NCBI RefSeq assembly: GCF_003965815.1
Contig: NZ_RXOE01000008.1
Span: 233,489-297,488 of the forward strand
Direction of reading: 5' to 3'
DNA from: Variovorax gossypii
GTDB taxonomy: Bacteria > Pseudomonadota > Gammaproteobacteria > Burkholderiales > Burkholderiaceae_C
DNA: 64,000 bases
Part shown: positions 27,729-35,175 of the stretch, in pieces
Position numbering within the stretch: the first letter of the stretch is position 1
Layout of the letters: each line of letters starts with the position of its first letter
Position numbers and translations under genes: made by a program
Notes under the pieces: generated by a model
What the model saw: only the letters and a program-made list of their open reading frames with translations
What the model was told of the DNA's origin: nothing
Database searches by the model: none

Positions 27729-28913
27729 ATGGAAAAACAAGCAATCGCAAAAGCGGTGGTAATACTCGCAATCGGTGCACTTCATGGATGCGGCGGGGGC
27801 GGTAGCGGAGGAGGGGCCGTCTTCCCGGTAGCTACCGCACCTGTGGCTTCGCCGGCATCTGCCGAAGCCTCAGCTCAGGCGTCTGCACCAAGCCCGGCAG
27901 CTTCATCCGCCGCAGCACCGGCTCCAGCCGCAGTTCCCGTTGCATCTCTTCGCCGGGCCCTCGACACCGTCAGTCCCGTTGCGGCGAACGGAGATCTTGA
28001 TGTCGAGTTGTCTCCGGCGTTTGCCTCGGCTGTCGTTGTGACCTATTCGCTCGAGAATCCCGATGGCACGAATGCGGGGACAGTCTCGTTGCGAGGCGGC
28101 TCTGCCGGGCTGTTCTTCCCGCGTACCGCCAATCTGGTCAAGCTGCTCATGCCCAAGGTCAATCCGGGTTCTTATGTACTGAGAGCAAAAGGTCAGATCC
28201 TCAATCTAGCCACGGCAACCTCGACTTACGTCGAGGCGACCATGCCAGTTGAGTTGAACACGCTCTCGTTGAATCTGGCGAGCCTGAGCTACTCGTCAGG
28301 CCTGGTTATCGGCGGATCTTCGCGCTTCCTGTCTCTGACCTATACCAGCGATGTCAATGGCACCTTGTTCTTCTATCCGACCGGTCAGGCGTTCGGGGTG
28401 TGTGCGTCGAAAACTGCTGCAGAACTCGCATTGGTGCCAGACGTCAAGACCTTTGCAGTCACCGGCTCTGCAAACTCTTCCTCTGGCGCATTGACGTCGG
28501 CTACATCATTTGCTGATGCCGATACGGGTTGTCTGCAATTTGTCCGCGCCAGCGACTCCGTGGCGGAAGCACCGTACACCTTCAATTTCCGCTATCAACC
28601 GCTGCCGACTTCGGGCGATCTGATTTTTTCCCTGAACGCAGACCCTGCGGCCATTGCCAAGAACGCCATCGGCCTGATGTCGATGCCTCGAAGCGGAAAT
28701 TCGAGTGGCTTCTTCGATTGGCTGGAGCGTCGACAAGTTTTCACTTCCGGTGACGTGCCCCAGCAGACGACCGCCAACAGCGCGCGCATCAGCCTGGAGC
28801 AGGCGGGCGGGACTTGGCAATACAGGCTGACCGCACCAGTGGCGACTGATCATCCGTACTACGTTGCGAAGATCGAAGGGCGTCCTCCGCTGGTCTTTTT
28901 TGTCAAACCCTGA
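27729..28913 (+). CDS. Ala/Ser/Pro-linker lipoprotein of unknown function
   Basis: The 394-residue protein has a lipoprotein signal with Cys21 (AIGALHGC) followed by a Gly-rich stretch and a long Ala/Ser/Pro tether (residues about 30-75). The globular part is rich in Thr/Ser/Val and looks all-beta; no family is recognised. GAGGGAG precedes ATG 27729. It follows fhaC by 29 nt and is probably in the same transcript. The tether suggests a domain displayed away from the membrane. A role in the contact-dependent system is possible from position only. Confidence 0.7.
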   Translation: MEKQAIAKAVVILAIGALHGCGGGGSGGGAVFPVATAPVASPASAEASAQASAPSPAASSAAAPAPAAVPVASLRRALDTVSPVAANGDLDVELSPAFASAVVVTYSLENPDGTNAGTVSLRGGSAGLFFPRTANLVKLLMPKVNPGSYVLRAKGQILNLATATSTYVEATMPVELNTLSLNLASLSYSSGLVIGGSSRFLSLTYTSDVNGTLFFYPTGQAFGVCASKTAAELALVPDVKTFAVTGSANSSSGALTSATSFADADTGCLQFVRASDSVAEAPYTFNFRYQPLPTSGDLIFSLNADPAAIAKNAIGLMSMPRSGNSSGFFDWLERRQVFTSGDVPQQTTANSARISLEQAGGTWQYRLTAPVATDHPYYVAKIEGRPPLVFFVKP

Positions 28914-29069
28914 CTTCATGCCGCGTTGTTTGCGGTAGCGAGCAAATACAGCGCTGCCCGATAGGCCTGCGCTTATATGGAGCTTGACTTCTGGGTACCC
29001 GGATGTCGTCGAAATGATCGTGCGGGACCAGCGCAGCAGGCACTGGTCTCCTTGCAGATAACGGCCGCG

Positions 29070-29206
29070 CATCGGCCCCGATGAACCGTTCAAGCTCGAT
29101 GAGCAAGCCGAGCTACGACCTTTTCGTCGGTACACCAATCTGCGAGGCGGAGGGTCATCGCACTGCGAAGGTCAGGCAGGGATTCAATTTCAACGCGAGT
29201 TTTTAA
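29070..29206 (+). pseudogene. decayed fhaC 3'-end copy 1
   Basis: Bases 29102-29206 align without gaps to the last 105 bases of fhaC (27595-27699) at roughly 80% identity by eye, including the stop; readable peptide SYDLFVG and RTAKV correspond to SYDFFVG and RTAKV. Bases 29070-29105 match a region about 290 bases further upstream in fhaC (CCGTTCAAGCTCG...GAGCA). The two pieces meet at a shared GAGCA, which breaks the frame. The 150 bases before it (28914-29069) hold no recognisable gene. Confidence 0.8.
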
Positions 29207-29222
29207 CAAAAGGGGGAGTGAG

Positions 29223-29855
29223 ATGAGGAAGATGAAGAGGGTGAGCGCGATTGCGACCGCAGTCGCGTTGCTCACTCTTACGGGGTGCATGAGCGTTTCC
29301 GAGGTCGTTCAAGTCCCCGTCGACAAGCAAGTGGCTGTAGCGAGCTACCGGCTGCCAGTGACACCTTCGGACATGAAAGAAGCCGTTGTCTATGTCGTCA
29401 ACAAGGCCGAGACCGCTTCGAACAAATGGGACCGAGGCGTCATCTTCACGACAGCATTCGCAATCGAGGGGGCGATAGCACCTCTTGAAACCATTCCTGG
29501 GCAATACGCGGTCGCGAAGATCAAGCCTGGCAGGTACGCCCTGCGCGCTCAGCGCCTTTGCCATCCAGACGGGCCTGGTGGGAGCGATAACGAACGCTTT
29601 CCGGTGGCCGGAACCATCATGCCGGCGTGGCAGACAGGCTGGAGTACCTATACGCGTTCTTATGGCCCGGGCTTGCGCAGCGGCGAAGAGGTTTTCGAGT
29701 TCCTGGGCGGGAAGACTTATGTGTTTTCGATCAACCCCAACTGCGCCCTCGTCATCAAGGCGGGGGGCGTTTTGCTGTATCCGCGCATCCGCGAGGTGGA
29801 TGAGCCAGGTGGAAAGTACCTGATCATGAGCAGCACCCCAGCGAAGAAGCCGTGA
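29223..29855 (+). CDS. lipoprotein of unknown function
   Basis: The 210-residue protein has a lipoprotein signal with Cys22 (LLTLTGC) and a soluble domain that includes PGRYALRAQRLCHPDGPGG and a C-terminal ALVIKAGGVLLYPRI. No family is recognised; the cysteines at RLCHP and NPNCA could form a disulfide in the periplasm. ATG 29223 is preceded by AGGGGGAG. It begins 17 bases after the first fhaC relic, so it lies inside the rearranged tail of the contact-dependent inhibition locus. Confidence 0.75.
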   Translation: MRKMKRVSAIATAVALLTLTGCMSVSEVVQVPVDKQVAVASYRLPVTPSDMKEAVVYVVNKAETASNKWDRGVIFTTAFAIEGAIAPLETIPGQYAVAKIKPGRYALRAQRLCHPDGPGGSDNERFPVAGTIMPAWQTGWSTYTRSYGPGLRSGEEVFEFLGGKTYVFSINPNCALVIKAGGVLLYPRIREVDEPGGKYLIMSSTPAKKP

Positions 29856-29917
29856 ACCACCTAATGATTGTCTGGGCTTCAACGCGCTGAACTTGCCCGC
29901 AATGGAAGAGGTACGCC

Positions 29918-30361
29918 ATGCATAGAAGCTTCGGACTACTGGCCACGGCCCTGGTGATGACAGCTGCGCTGCTCACAGGTTGCGCAGCCCCACCATATCG
30001 TGTGCCGGGCACCGAGACGCAACCGTTGTCTAGCCTCGCTGTCGTCAAGTCAGGACCGCGTGGAGCCAGCTATTTCGTTTCGATCGACGGAGAGAGGGTT
30101 CCCCACGTTCTTCGACCGGTAGATCGTTGGGAACTCTCGCCCGGCGAGCACACGGCAGTGGTCGGTCTTAGGACACATCCGCAGTTCTATGCCGATCGCA
30201 TCTATCTGAAATTTGTTGTGCTCCCGGGGAAGAACTACGTCATTCCATACGAGGTCAACACCAGATGGGGGCGAGGCACCTGGCGGGGATGGATCGAAGA
30301 CGAGGGTGGCACCACCGTCTCCGCGCCTGAGCCCAGGCCGTCAGTTTCGGCAACGAAATAG
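29918..30361 (+). CDS. small lipoprotein of unknown function
   Basis: The 147-residue protein has a lipoprotein signal with Cys22 (MTAALLTGC). The mature part contains SYFVSIDGERV, LSPGEHTAVVGL and FVVLPGKNYVIPYE, a pattern seen in small beta-sandwich lipoproteins that bind or stabilise surface structures, but no family can be named with confidence. It is 62 nt downstream of the previous lipoprotein gene. Its stop is followed at once by the second decayed fhaC end. Confidence 0.75.
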   Translation: MHRSFGLLATALVMTAALLTGCAAPPYRVPGTETQPLSSLAVVKSGPRGASYFVSIDGERVPHVLRPVDRWELSPGEHTAVVGLRTHPQFYADRIYLKFVVLPGKNYVIPYEVNTRWGRGTWRGWIEDEGGTTVSAPEPRPSVSATK

Positions 30362-30363
30362 AA

Positions 30364-30440
30364 GGCGCATTTATCGCGTCGGAAGCCGAGGGCTATCGCA
30401 CTGCGAAGGTCATGCCGGGCTTCACAACGCAAACTTCTGA
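30364..30440 (+). pseudogene. decayed fhaC 3'-end copy 2
   Basis: GAGGGCTATCGCACTGCGAA (30388-30407) and the following bases match the last ~55 bases of fhaC (from 27643), with a 4-base deletion before CAACGCAA that shifts the frame. Weaker similarity (GGCGC...ATC) extends to about 30364. It is shorter than copy 1. Confidence 0.7.
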
Positions 30441-30469
30441 CGCGGCAGGCGGATCGTGCAACTTGCGAG

Positions 30470-32110
30470 CTACCGCGAGAACGACTCGACGGCCACCGGG
30501 ATCTGCGGCGCCTGCCAGCGATAGAAATCCCCCAGCACATCCCGCTCGGGCTTCTGCCCGTTCCACCGGATGTTGAGCAGGTCCATCAAGGTCCAGCCTG
30601 TCCAGTCCGCTCGGAAAGGTTGCTGCGCGGCCACCTGGGGCAGTGGCTGCCGGTTGCGCCACACCACGGCGGGAATGCGATAGCCCGAGGCGGTCGACGG
30701 GCTATGCCCCGCGCGGTCGCTCACGTGCCCCACCTCCTGCCCGTGATCCGAGAGATACATCCACGCCCGGTACTCGCCCTGCTTGCCCGGCGCACGCGTC
30801 TGCTGCAGCAACTCCGACACCACGAAGTCGTGATACAGCAACGCCGCGTCGTACTCCTGCCGGAAGCGCCGCACCCAGGCCGAGCGGCCGTCCTTCACCA
30901 AGCCGTTTTCCACCGCATCGACGTTGTCGTCGAAGGGATTTGCGTTCTCGGGAAAGCGCAGGCTGTAGTGCGGGTGCGCGCCCATCAGGTGGACGACGAT
31001 GAGCTTGCGGTCTGTGCTGGTGTCGGCCAGTGCTTCCTGCACGCAGTCGAGGATCTCGCCGTCGAGTGACGCGCTTGCGCGGCCCGGCGTGCGGTTGACC
31101 ATGTCGACCACGTCGGCGAGGCGCGCGTGCTGCTGCTCGATGGCCAGGTCGTCGTGGTTGCTGATCCACCAGACCTTGTAGCCGGCGGCGCGCGCGAGTG
31201 CCAGCACGTGCGGCGGGTTCTCCGCCTCGGGCAGGCCGAAGTGGAACATGTTGCGCAGGGCGGGGAGGGTGCTGGCGTCCACCGACCATGCGTTCTTCAG
31301 CACGGCCATCTGGTCGCCGGTCTGCGCCTTGTGCGCCAGCAGGCGCGGCGTGGTGGGGCGGCCGTAGCCGTAGAGCGCCATGTTGTCGCGGTTGATGCTG
31401 TCGGTGATGACCAGCACCACGGTGGAAGGTCCAGCCTGCGTCATCACCGGCGCGATGGCCTTGGCCTGCGCCATCAGGCGGTCGCGCTGCTTCTGCTGGT
31501 CGGCCCAGGCGGAGCGCAGCGTGTGGAGGGAGTCGAACCACTGCGTCCAGAAGATCGCGGGATGCAGCCTGCGCCAGGGCTTGCTCGCATAGGCCACGCA
31601 GGAGAGCAGGAGCAGGAGGGCGATCAGCGCCACGATCCATCGCGACGGTCGGGCGGATGCGGCATTGGCCACCGCGCCGCGCCGCGCGAACACGCCCACG
31701 AGCACGCCGGCCACGACCAGCGCCGCCCCCCACACGGCGGCCGAGCGCCAGTGCATCAACAGGTATTCGGAGCCCTCGCGCACATTGGTGTTGGCCGCGG
31801 CGCCCAGCACCATCGCGCCATCGGGCGCGGCCTGGTAGGTGTCGAGCAGATAGGCGCGCACCGCGCCGTCGAGCGCGAAGCCCATGGCCCAGAGCCAGAC
31901 CAGCAGCGTGCGAACGCGCCGCATGCGCGCGCTGCGCAGCGGCCACGCCAGCCACAGCACCATCGGCATCGCGAGCACGGCGAGCTGCGCCATGCGTCGG
32001 CCGTCATGGCCCAGTGCGATGAGCGCCAGCAGCGTCGCGCCCACCACGCCGCAGGCGAGCAGCGCGTTGCGCGACGACGACGTGGATGCGTCTTTGGGCA
32101 GGGTGGTCAA
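30470..32110 (-). CDS. phosphoethanolamine transferase / sulfatase-like membrane enzyme
   Basis: The protein has four to five N-terminal membrane helices and a large periplasmic alkaline-phosphatase-superfamily domain. Metal and nucleophile motifs are VLVITDSINRDNMALYGYGR, the SVDASTLPALRN segment that should hold the nucleophile, SNHDD, and the C-terminal SDHGQEVGHV. This arrangement fits the phosphoethanolamine transferases that decorate lipid A or heptose and related sulfatase-like enzymes. The start is uncertain: I used TTG 32110 because the in-frame upstream stretch (ATG 32215) is Arg-rich and unlike a membrane protein start. It converges on the rearranged lipoprotein region and is divergent from the SH3 gene. 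Confidence 0.8.
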   Translation of the reverse strand: MTTLPKDASTSSSRNALLACGVVGATLLALIALGHDGRRMAQLAVLAMPMVLWLAWPLRSARMRRVRTLLVWLWAMGFALDGAVRAYLLDTYQAAPDGAMVLGAAANTNVREGSEYLLMHWRSAAVWGAALVVAGVLVGVFARRGAVANAASARPSRWIVALIALLLLLSCVAYASKPWRRLHPAIFWTQWFDSLHTLRSAWADQQKQRDRLMAQAKAIAPVMTQAGPSTVVLVITDSINRDNMALYGYGRPTTPRLLAHKAQTGDQMAVLKNAWSVDASTLPALRNMFHFGLPEAENPPHVLALARAAGYKVWWISNHDDLAIEQQHARLADVVDMVNRTPGRASASLDGEILDCVQEALADTSTDRKLIVVHLMGAHPHYSLRFPENANPFDDNVDAVENGLVKDGRSAWVRRFRQEYDAALLYHDFVVSELLQQTRAPGKQGEYRAWMYLSDHGQEVGHVSDRAGHSPSTASGYRIPAVVWRNRQPLPQVAAQQPFRADWTGWTLMDLLNIRWNGQKPERDVLGDFYRWQAPQIPVAVESFSR

Positions 32111-32298
32111 GCGGGTGGCGCGGCGAGTCGGGGGGCGGGCGGATTCTGCCCCGGGGCTCGCGCGGCAGCCCCCAGTGCCCCGATGACGGCGAGGCCCTTT
32201 GGCGAGCCGGTGCACTCAGGGATATCCCCGCGGAACTTATCCGGCGGCAGGTGCCCAGACGGGCTTTCCTCAACTCCCCGGAAAGGAACCCCCGCTCC

Positions 32299-32760
32299 AT
32301 GCTCAGATTCAGCCGTCTGCCCGCGCTCCTGCTCGCCTTCGCTCTTTCGTGGATGGCACTGCCGCCCGCGAATGCCGCCCAGACACAGATGGTGAGCGTT
32401 GCCGTCAAGACGCTGAACATGCGCACCGGCCCCGGCCAGCGCTACGAGACGCACTGGACGGTCACCAGGGGCTATCCGTTCCGCGTGATCGGCAAGAAGG
32501 GCGACTGGCTCAGGGTCAGCGACTTCGAGGGCGACAAGGCCTGGGTCTTCCGTCCGATGACGAACAAGACGCCGCACCATGTGGTGAAGGCCCAGTCGGC
32601 CAACCTTCGTCGTGCGCCCGGTGCGCGCAGCCCGGTCGTGAAGAAGGCGGGCTACGGCGACGTGCTGCGCACGATCGAGCGGCGTGGCAACTGGCTCAAG
32701 GTGCAGCACGAAGGCGGCGCCACCGGCTGGGTGCAGCGCAGCTTCGTCTGGGGCTGGTAG
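32299..32760 (+). CDS. secreted bacterial SH3-domain protein
   Basis: The 153-residue protein has a cleavable signal peptide (ALSWMALPPANAAQ) and two bacterial SH3 repeats: LNMRTGPGQRYETHWTVTRG...DWLRVS and ANLRRAPGARSPVVKKAGYG...NWLKVQ, each ending in a Trp-Val strand. Such SH3_3 domains usually bind peptidoglycan or other envelope polymers. ATG 32299 has GAAAGGAA upstream. The stop lies six bases from the convergent glpK stop, with no terminator visible between. Confidence 0.85.
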   Translation: MLRFSRLPALLLAFALSWMALPPANAAQTQMVSVAVKTLNMRTGPGQRYETHWTVTRGYPFRVIGKKGDWLRVSDFEGDKAWVFRPMTNKTPHHVVKAQSANLRRAPGARSPVVKKAGYGDVLRTIERRGNWLKVQHEGGATGWVQRSFVWGW

Positions 32761-32766
32761 GAGGGC

Positions 32767-34263
32767 TCAGGTCGCGGTGGCCTGGCGCACGGCGCGCTCC
32801 CAGCGCGCCATCGATTCCTCGGCCTGCGCCCGGCCCATGGTCGGCATGAAGCGCCGCTCGATCTTCCACAGCTTCGAAAGCTGGCGCGCGTCGGTGTAGA
32901 CGCCGGTTGAAAGGCCCGCGAGGTACGCGGCGCCCAGCGCGGTGGTTTCGATGACCTCGGGCCGCACCACCGGAATGCCCAGCAGGTCGGCCTGGAACTG
33001 CATCAGCAGGTCGTTCACGCTCGCGCCGCCATCCACGCGCAGTTCGGCCACCGGCTTGCCGCCGGCGGCCACCGCGTCGCGGCTCATGGCCTGCAGCAAC
33101 GCGGCGCTCTGGTAGGCGATGCTCTCCAGCGCGGCGCGCGCGATGTGCGCCACAGTGGTCCCGCGCGTGAGGCCGGTGATCGTGCCGCGCGCGTCGGCAT
33201 CCCAGTAGGGCGCGCCGAGGCCGGTGAAGGCTGGCACCATCATCACGCCGCCCGCATCGGGCACGCTCTCGGCGAGCGACTGCACCTCCGCGCTGCCCTT
33301 GATGGCCTTGAGCCCGTCGCGCAGCCACTGCACCACGGCGCCGCCGACGAACACGCTGCCTTCCATCGCGTACTGCGGCTTCGCATCGGTCTGCGCGGCG
33401 CTGGTCACGAGCAGGCCGTTGTGCGAGGGCTGGAACTCGCCGCCGGTGTGCATCAGCAGGAAGCAGCCGGTGCCGTAGGTGTTCTTGGCCATGCCGGCCT
33501 CGAAGCAGGCCTGGCCGAAGAGGGCGCTCTGCTGGTCGCCGGCCACGCCGCCGATGGGCAGCGCGTGGCCCAGCAGGGCCGCGTCGGTGTCGGCGAAGTG
33601 GGAGCTCGAGGGCTGCACCTTCGGCATCAGCGAGGCCGGAATGTCGAGCGCCTTCAGCAGGTCGGCGTCCCACTCGTTGCCGTGCACGTTGAAGAGCATG
33701 GTGCGCGAGGCGTTGCTCACGTCGGTCACGTGCACCTTGCCGCCGGTGAGCTGCCACATGAGCCAGCTGTCGACGGTGCCGAAGGCGAGCTCGCCGCGTG
33801 CAGCCTGCTCGCGCGCGCCCGGCACGTTGTCGAGCAGCCAGCGCAGCTTGGTGCCGGAGAAGTACGCGTCGATGACGAGGCCGGTCTTCTCGCGGATGGT
33901 GTCGGTCATGCCTTCGTCGCGCAGCTGCGCGCACAGCGGCTCGGCGCGACGGTCCTGCCAGACGATGGCGTGGTGCACCGGCTGGCCTGTCTTGCGGTTC
34001 CACAGTACGGTGGTCTCGCGCTGGTTGGTGATGCCGATGGCGTGGATGTCGGCGGGCTGGAGCTTCGCCTTCGCGAGCACTTCGCGCGCGGTGGCGAGCT
34101 GGCTGCGCCAGATTTCCATGGGGTCGTGCTCCACCCAGCCCGGCTGCGGATAGATCTGCGTGAGTTCCTTCTGGGCGATGGCGACGATGTGGCCTTCGCG
34201 GTCGAACACGATGCTGCGCGAGCTGGAAGTGCCCTGGTCCAGGGCGAGCAGGTAGGTGGTCAT
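32767..34263 (-). CDS. glpK: glycerol kinase
   Basis: The 498-residue FGGY-family kinase phosphorylates glycerol to sn-glycerol 3-phosphate. It opens with LALDQGTSSSRSIVFDREGH (ATP/phosphate loop) and contains QRETTVLWNRKTGQP, GDQQSALFGQ and VDGGASVNDLLMQFQADLLG, all standard for GlpK, at full family length. It lies 19 nt downstream of glpR in the same direction and is probably controlled with it. It supplies the substrate for GlpD, encoded on the other side of glpR. Confidence 0.96.
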   Translation of the reverse strand: MTTYLLALDQGTSSSRSIVFDREGHIVAIAQKELTQIYPQPGWVEHDPMEIWRSQLATAREVLAKAKLQPADIHAIGITNQRETTVLWNRKTGQPVHHAIVWQDRRAEPLCAQLRDEGMTDTIREKTGLVIDAYFSGTKLRWLLDNVPGAREQAARGELAFGTVDSWLMWQLTGGKVHVTDVSNASRTMLFNVHGNEWDADLLKALDIPASLMPKVQPSSSHFADTDAALLGHALPIGGVAGDQQSALFGQACFEAGMAKNTYGTGCFLLMHTGGEFQPSHNGLLVTSAAQTDAKPQYAMEGSVFVGGAVVQWLRDGLKAIKGSAEVQSLAESVPDAGGVMMVPAFTGLGAPYWDADARGTITGLTRGTTVAHIARAALESIAYQSAALLQAMSRDAVAAGGKPVAELRVDGGASVNDLLMQFQADLLGIPVVRPEVIETTALGAAYLAGLSTGVYTDARQLSKLWKIERRFMPTMGRAQAEESMARWERAVRQATAT

Positions 34264-34282
34264 TCGTTCGTGTTCCTTCTTG

Positions 34283-35053
34283 TCAGTTTTCGCGCGCGAT
34301 CTCCAGGCGCACCTGCGCCGCGTGCAGCAGGTCGGCGAACGGCGCCGGCGGCTCCGCGTCGGTGAAGAGCCGGTCGATCTGCGAGAGCGTGCCCAGCTGG
34401 ATCATCGCCGGCCGGTTGAACTTGCTCGCGTCGGCGGCCAGCCACACCTCGCGCGCCTGCGCGATGATGGTCTGCGCCACCTTCACCTCGCGCAGGTCGA
34501 AGTCGCGCAGCGAGCCGTCGGCCTCGATGCTCGACACGCCGATCAGCGCGATGTCGACCTTGAACTGGCGGATGAAGTCGATGGTGGCCTCGCCCACGAT
34601 GGCGCGGTCGCGCGGGCGCACCGAGCCGCCCGCCACGATCACCTCGCACGAGGTGTTGCCGCTGAGGATGGTGGCCACGTTCAGGTTGTTGGTGATCACG
34701 CGCAGGCCCGTGTGGCGCAGCAGCGCCTTGGCGATGGCCTCGGTGGTGGTGCCGATGTTCAGGATCAGCGAGCAGTCGTTGGGCACCAGCTGTGCTACGC
34801 GGCGCGCGATTCGCGCCTTGCCTTCGGCGTGCAGCGTCTCGCGCTGCTGGTAGCCGATGTTCTCCGTGGTCGAGCTGGGCACGCGCACGCCGCCATGGAA
34901 GCGCGTGAGCAGCCCTTCGTCGGCCAGCCGCTGCACGTCGCGCCGCACGGTCTGCAGGGTGACGCCGAGCATGTCGGCCAGTTGCTCGACGGTGACGGAA
35001 CCGCGCGCGCGCACGGTGTCCAGGAGGTTGATCTGGCGCGGGTTGGAGTTCAC
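34283..35053 (-). CDS. glpR: DeoR-family glycerol regulator
   Basis: The 256-residue repressor has an N-terminal DeoR helix-turn-helix (SVTVEQLADMLGVTLQTVRR) and a C-terminal sugar-phosphate sensor domain (GTTTEAIAKALL, IALIGVSSIEADGSL). GlpR proteins bind glycerol 3-phosphate and release glp operators. The start is GTG. It sits between glpK, with which it is cotranscribed, and the divergent glpD operon, so the 122-bp gap at 35054-35175 should contain its operators. Confidence 0.92.
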   Translation of the reverse strand: MNSNPRQINLLDTVRARGSVTVEQLADMLGVTLQTVRRDVQRLADEGLLTRFHGGVRVPSSTTENIGYQQRETLHAEGKARIARRVAQLVPNDCSLILNIGTTTEAIAKALLRHTGLRVITNNLNVATILSGNTSCEVIVAGGSVRPRDRAIVGEATIDFIRQFKVDIALIGVSSIEADGSLRDFDLREVKVAQTIIAQAREVWLAADASKFNRPAMIQLGTLSQIDRLFTDAEPPAPFADLLHAAQVRLEIAREN

Positions 35054-35113
35054 AGGAGCGTCGTGGAAAGCGGGAAGACTTCGGCCGCGGAGGCCGGGCG
35101 CGTCACTTTAAAG

Positions 35114-35127
35114 CGAAAAAAAACGAA
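35114..35127. promoter_or_regulatory. possible GlpR operator half-sites upstream of glpD
   Basis: CGAAAAAAAACGAA holds two CGAA elements ten bases apart, and a further TCGTAGGAAAATCG follows at 35145-35158. GlpR operators are AT-rich with TCG/CGA half-sites, so this is a reasonable location; no perfect palindrome is present. Confidence 0.3.
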
Positions 35128-35175
35128 GCCAACTAAGGGAAAACTCGTAGGAAAATCGCGCCAAAAGGAATCCAA

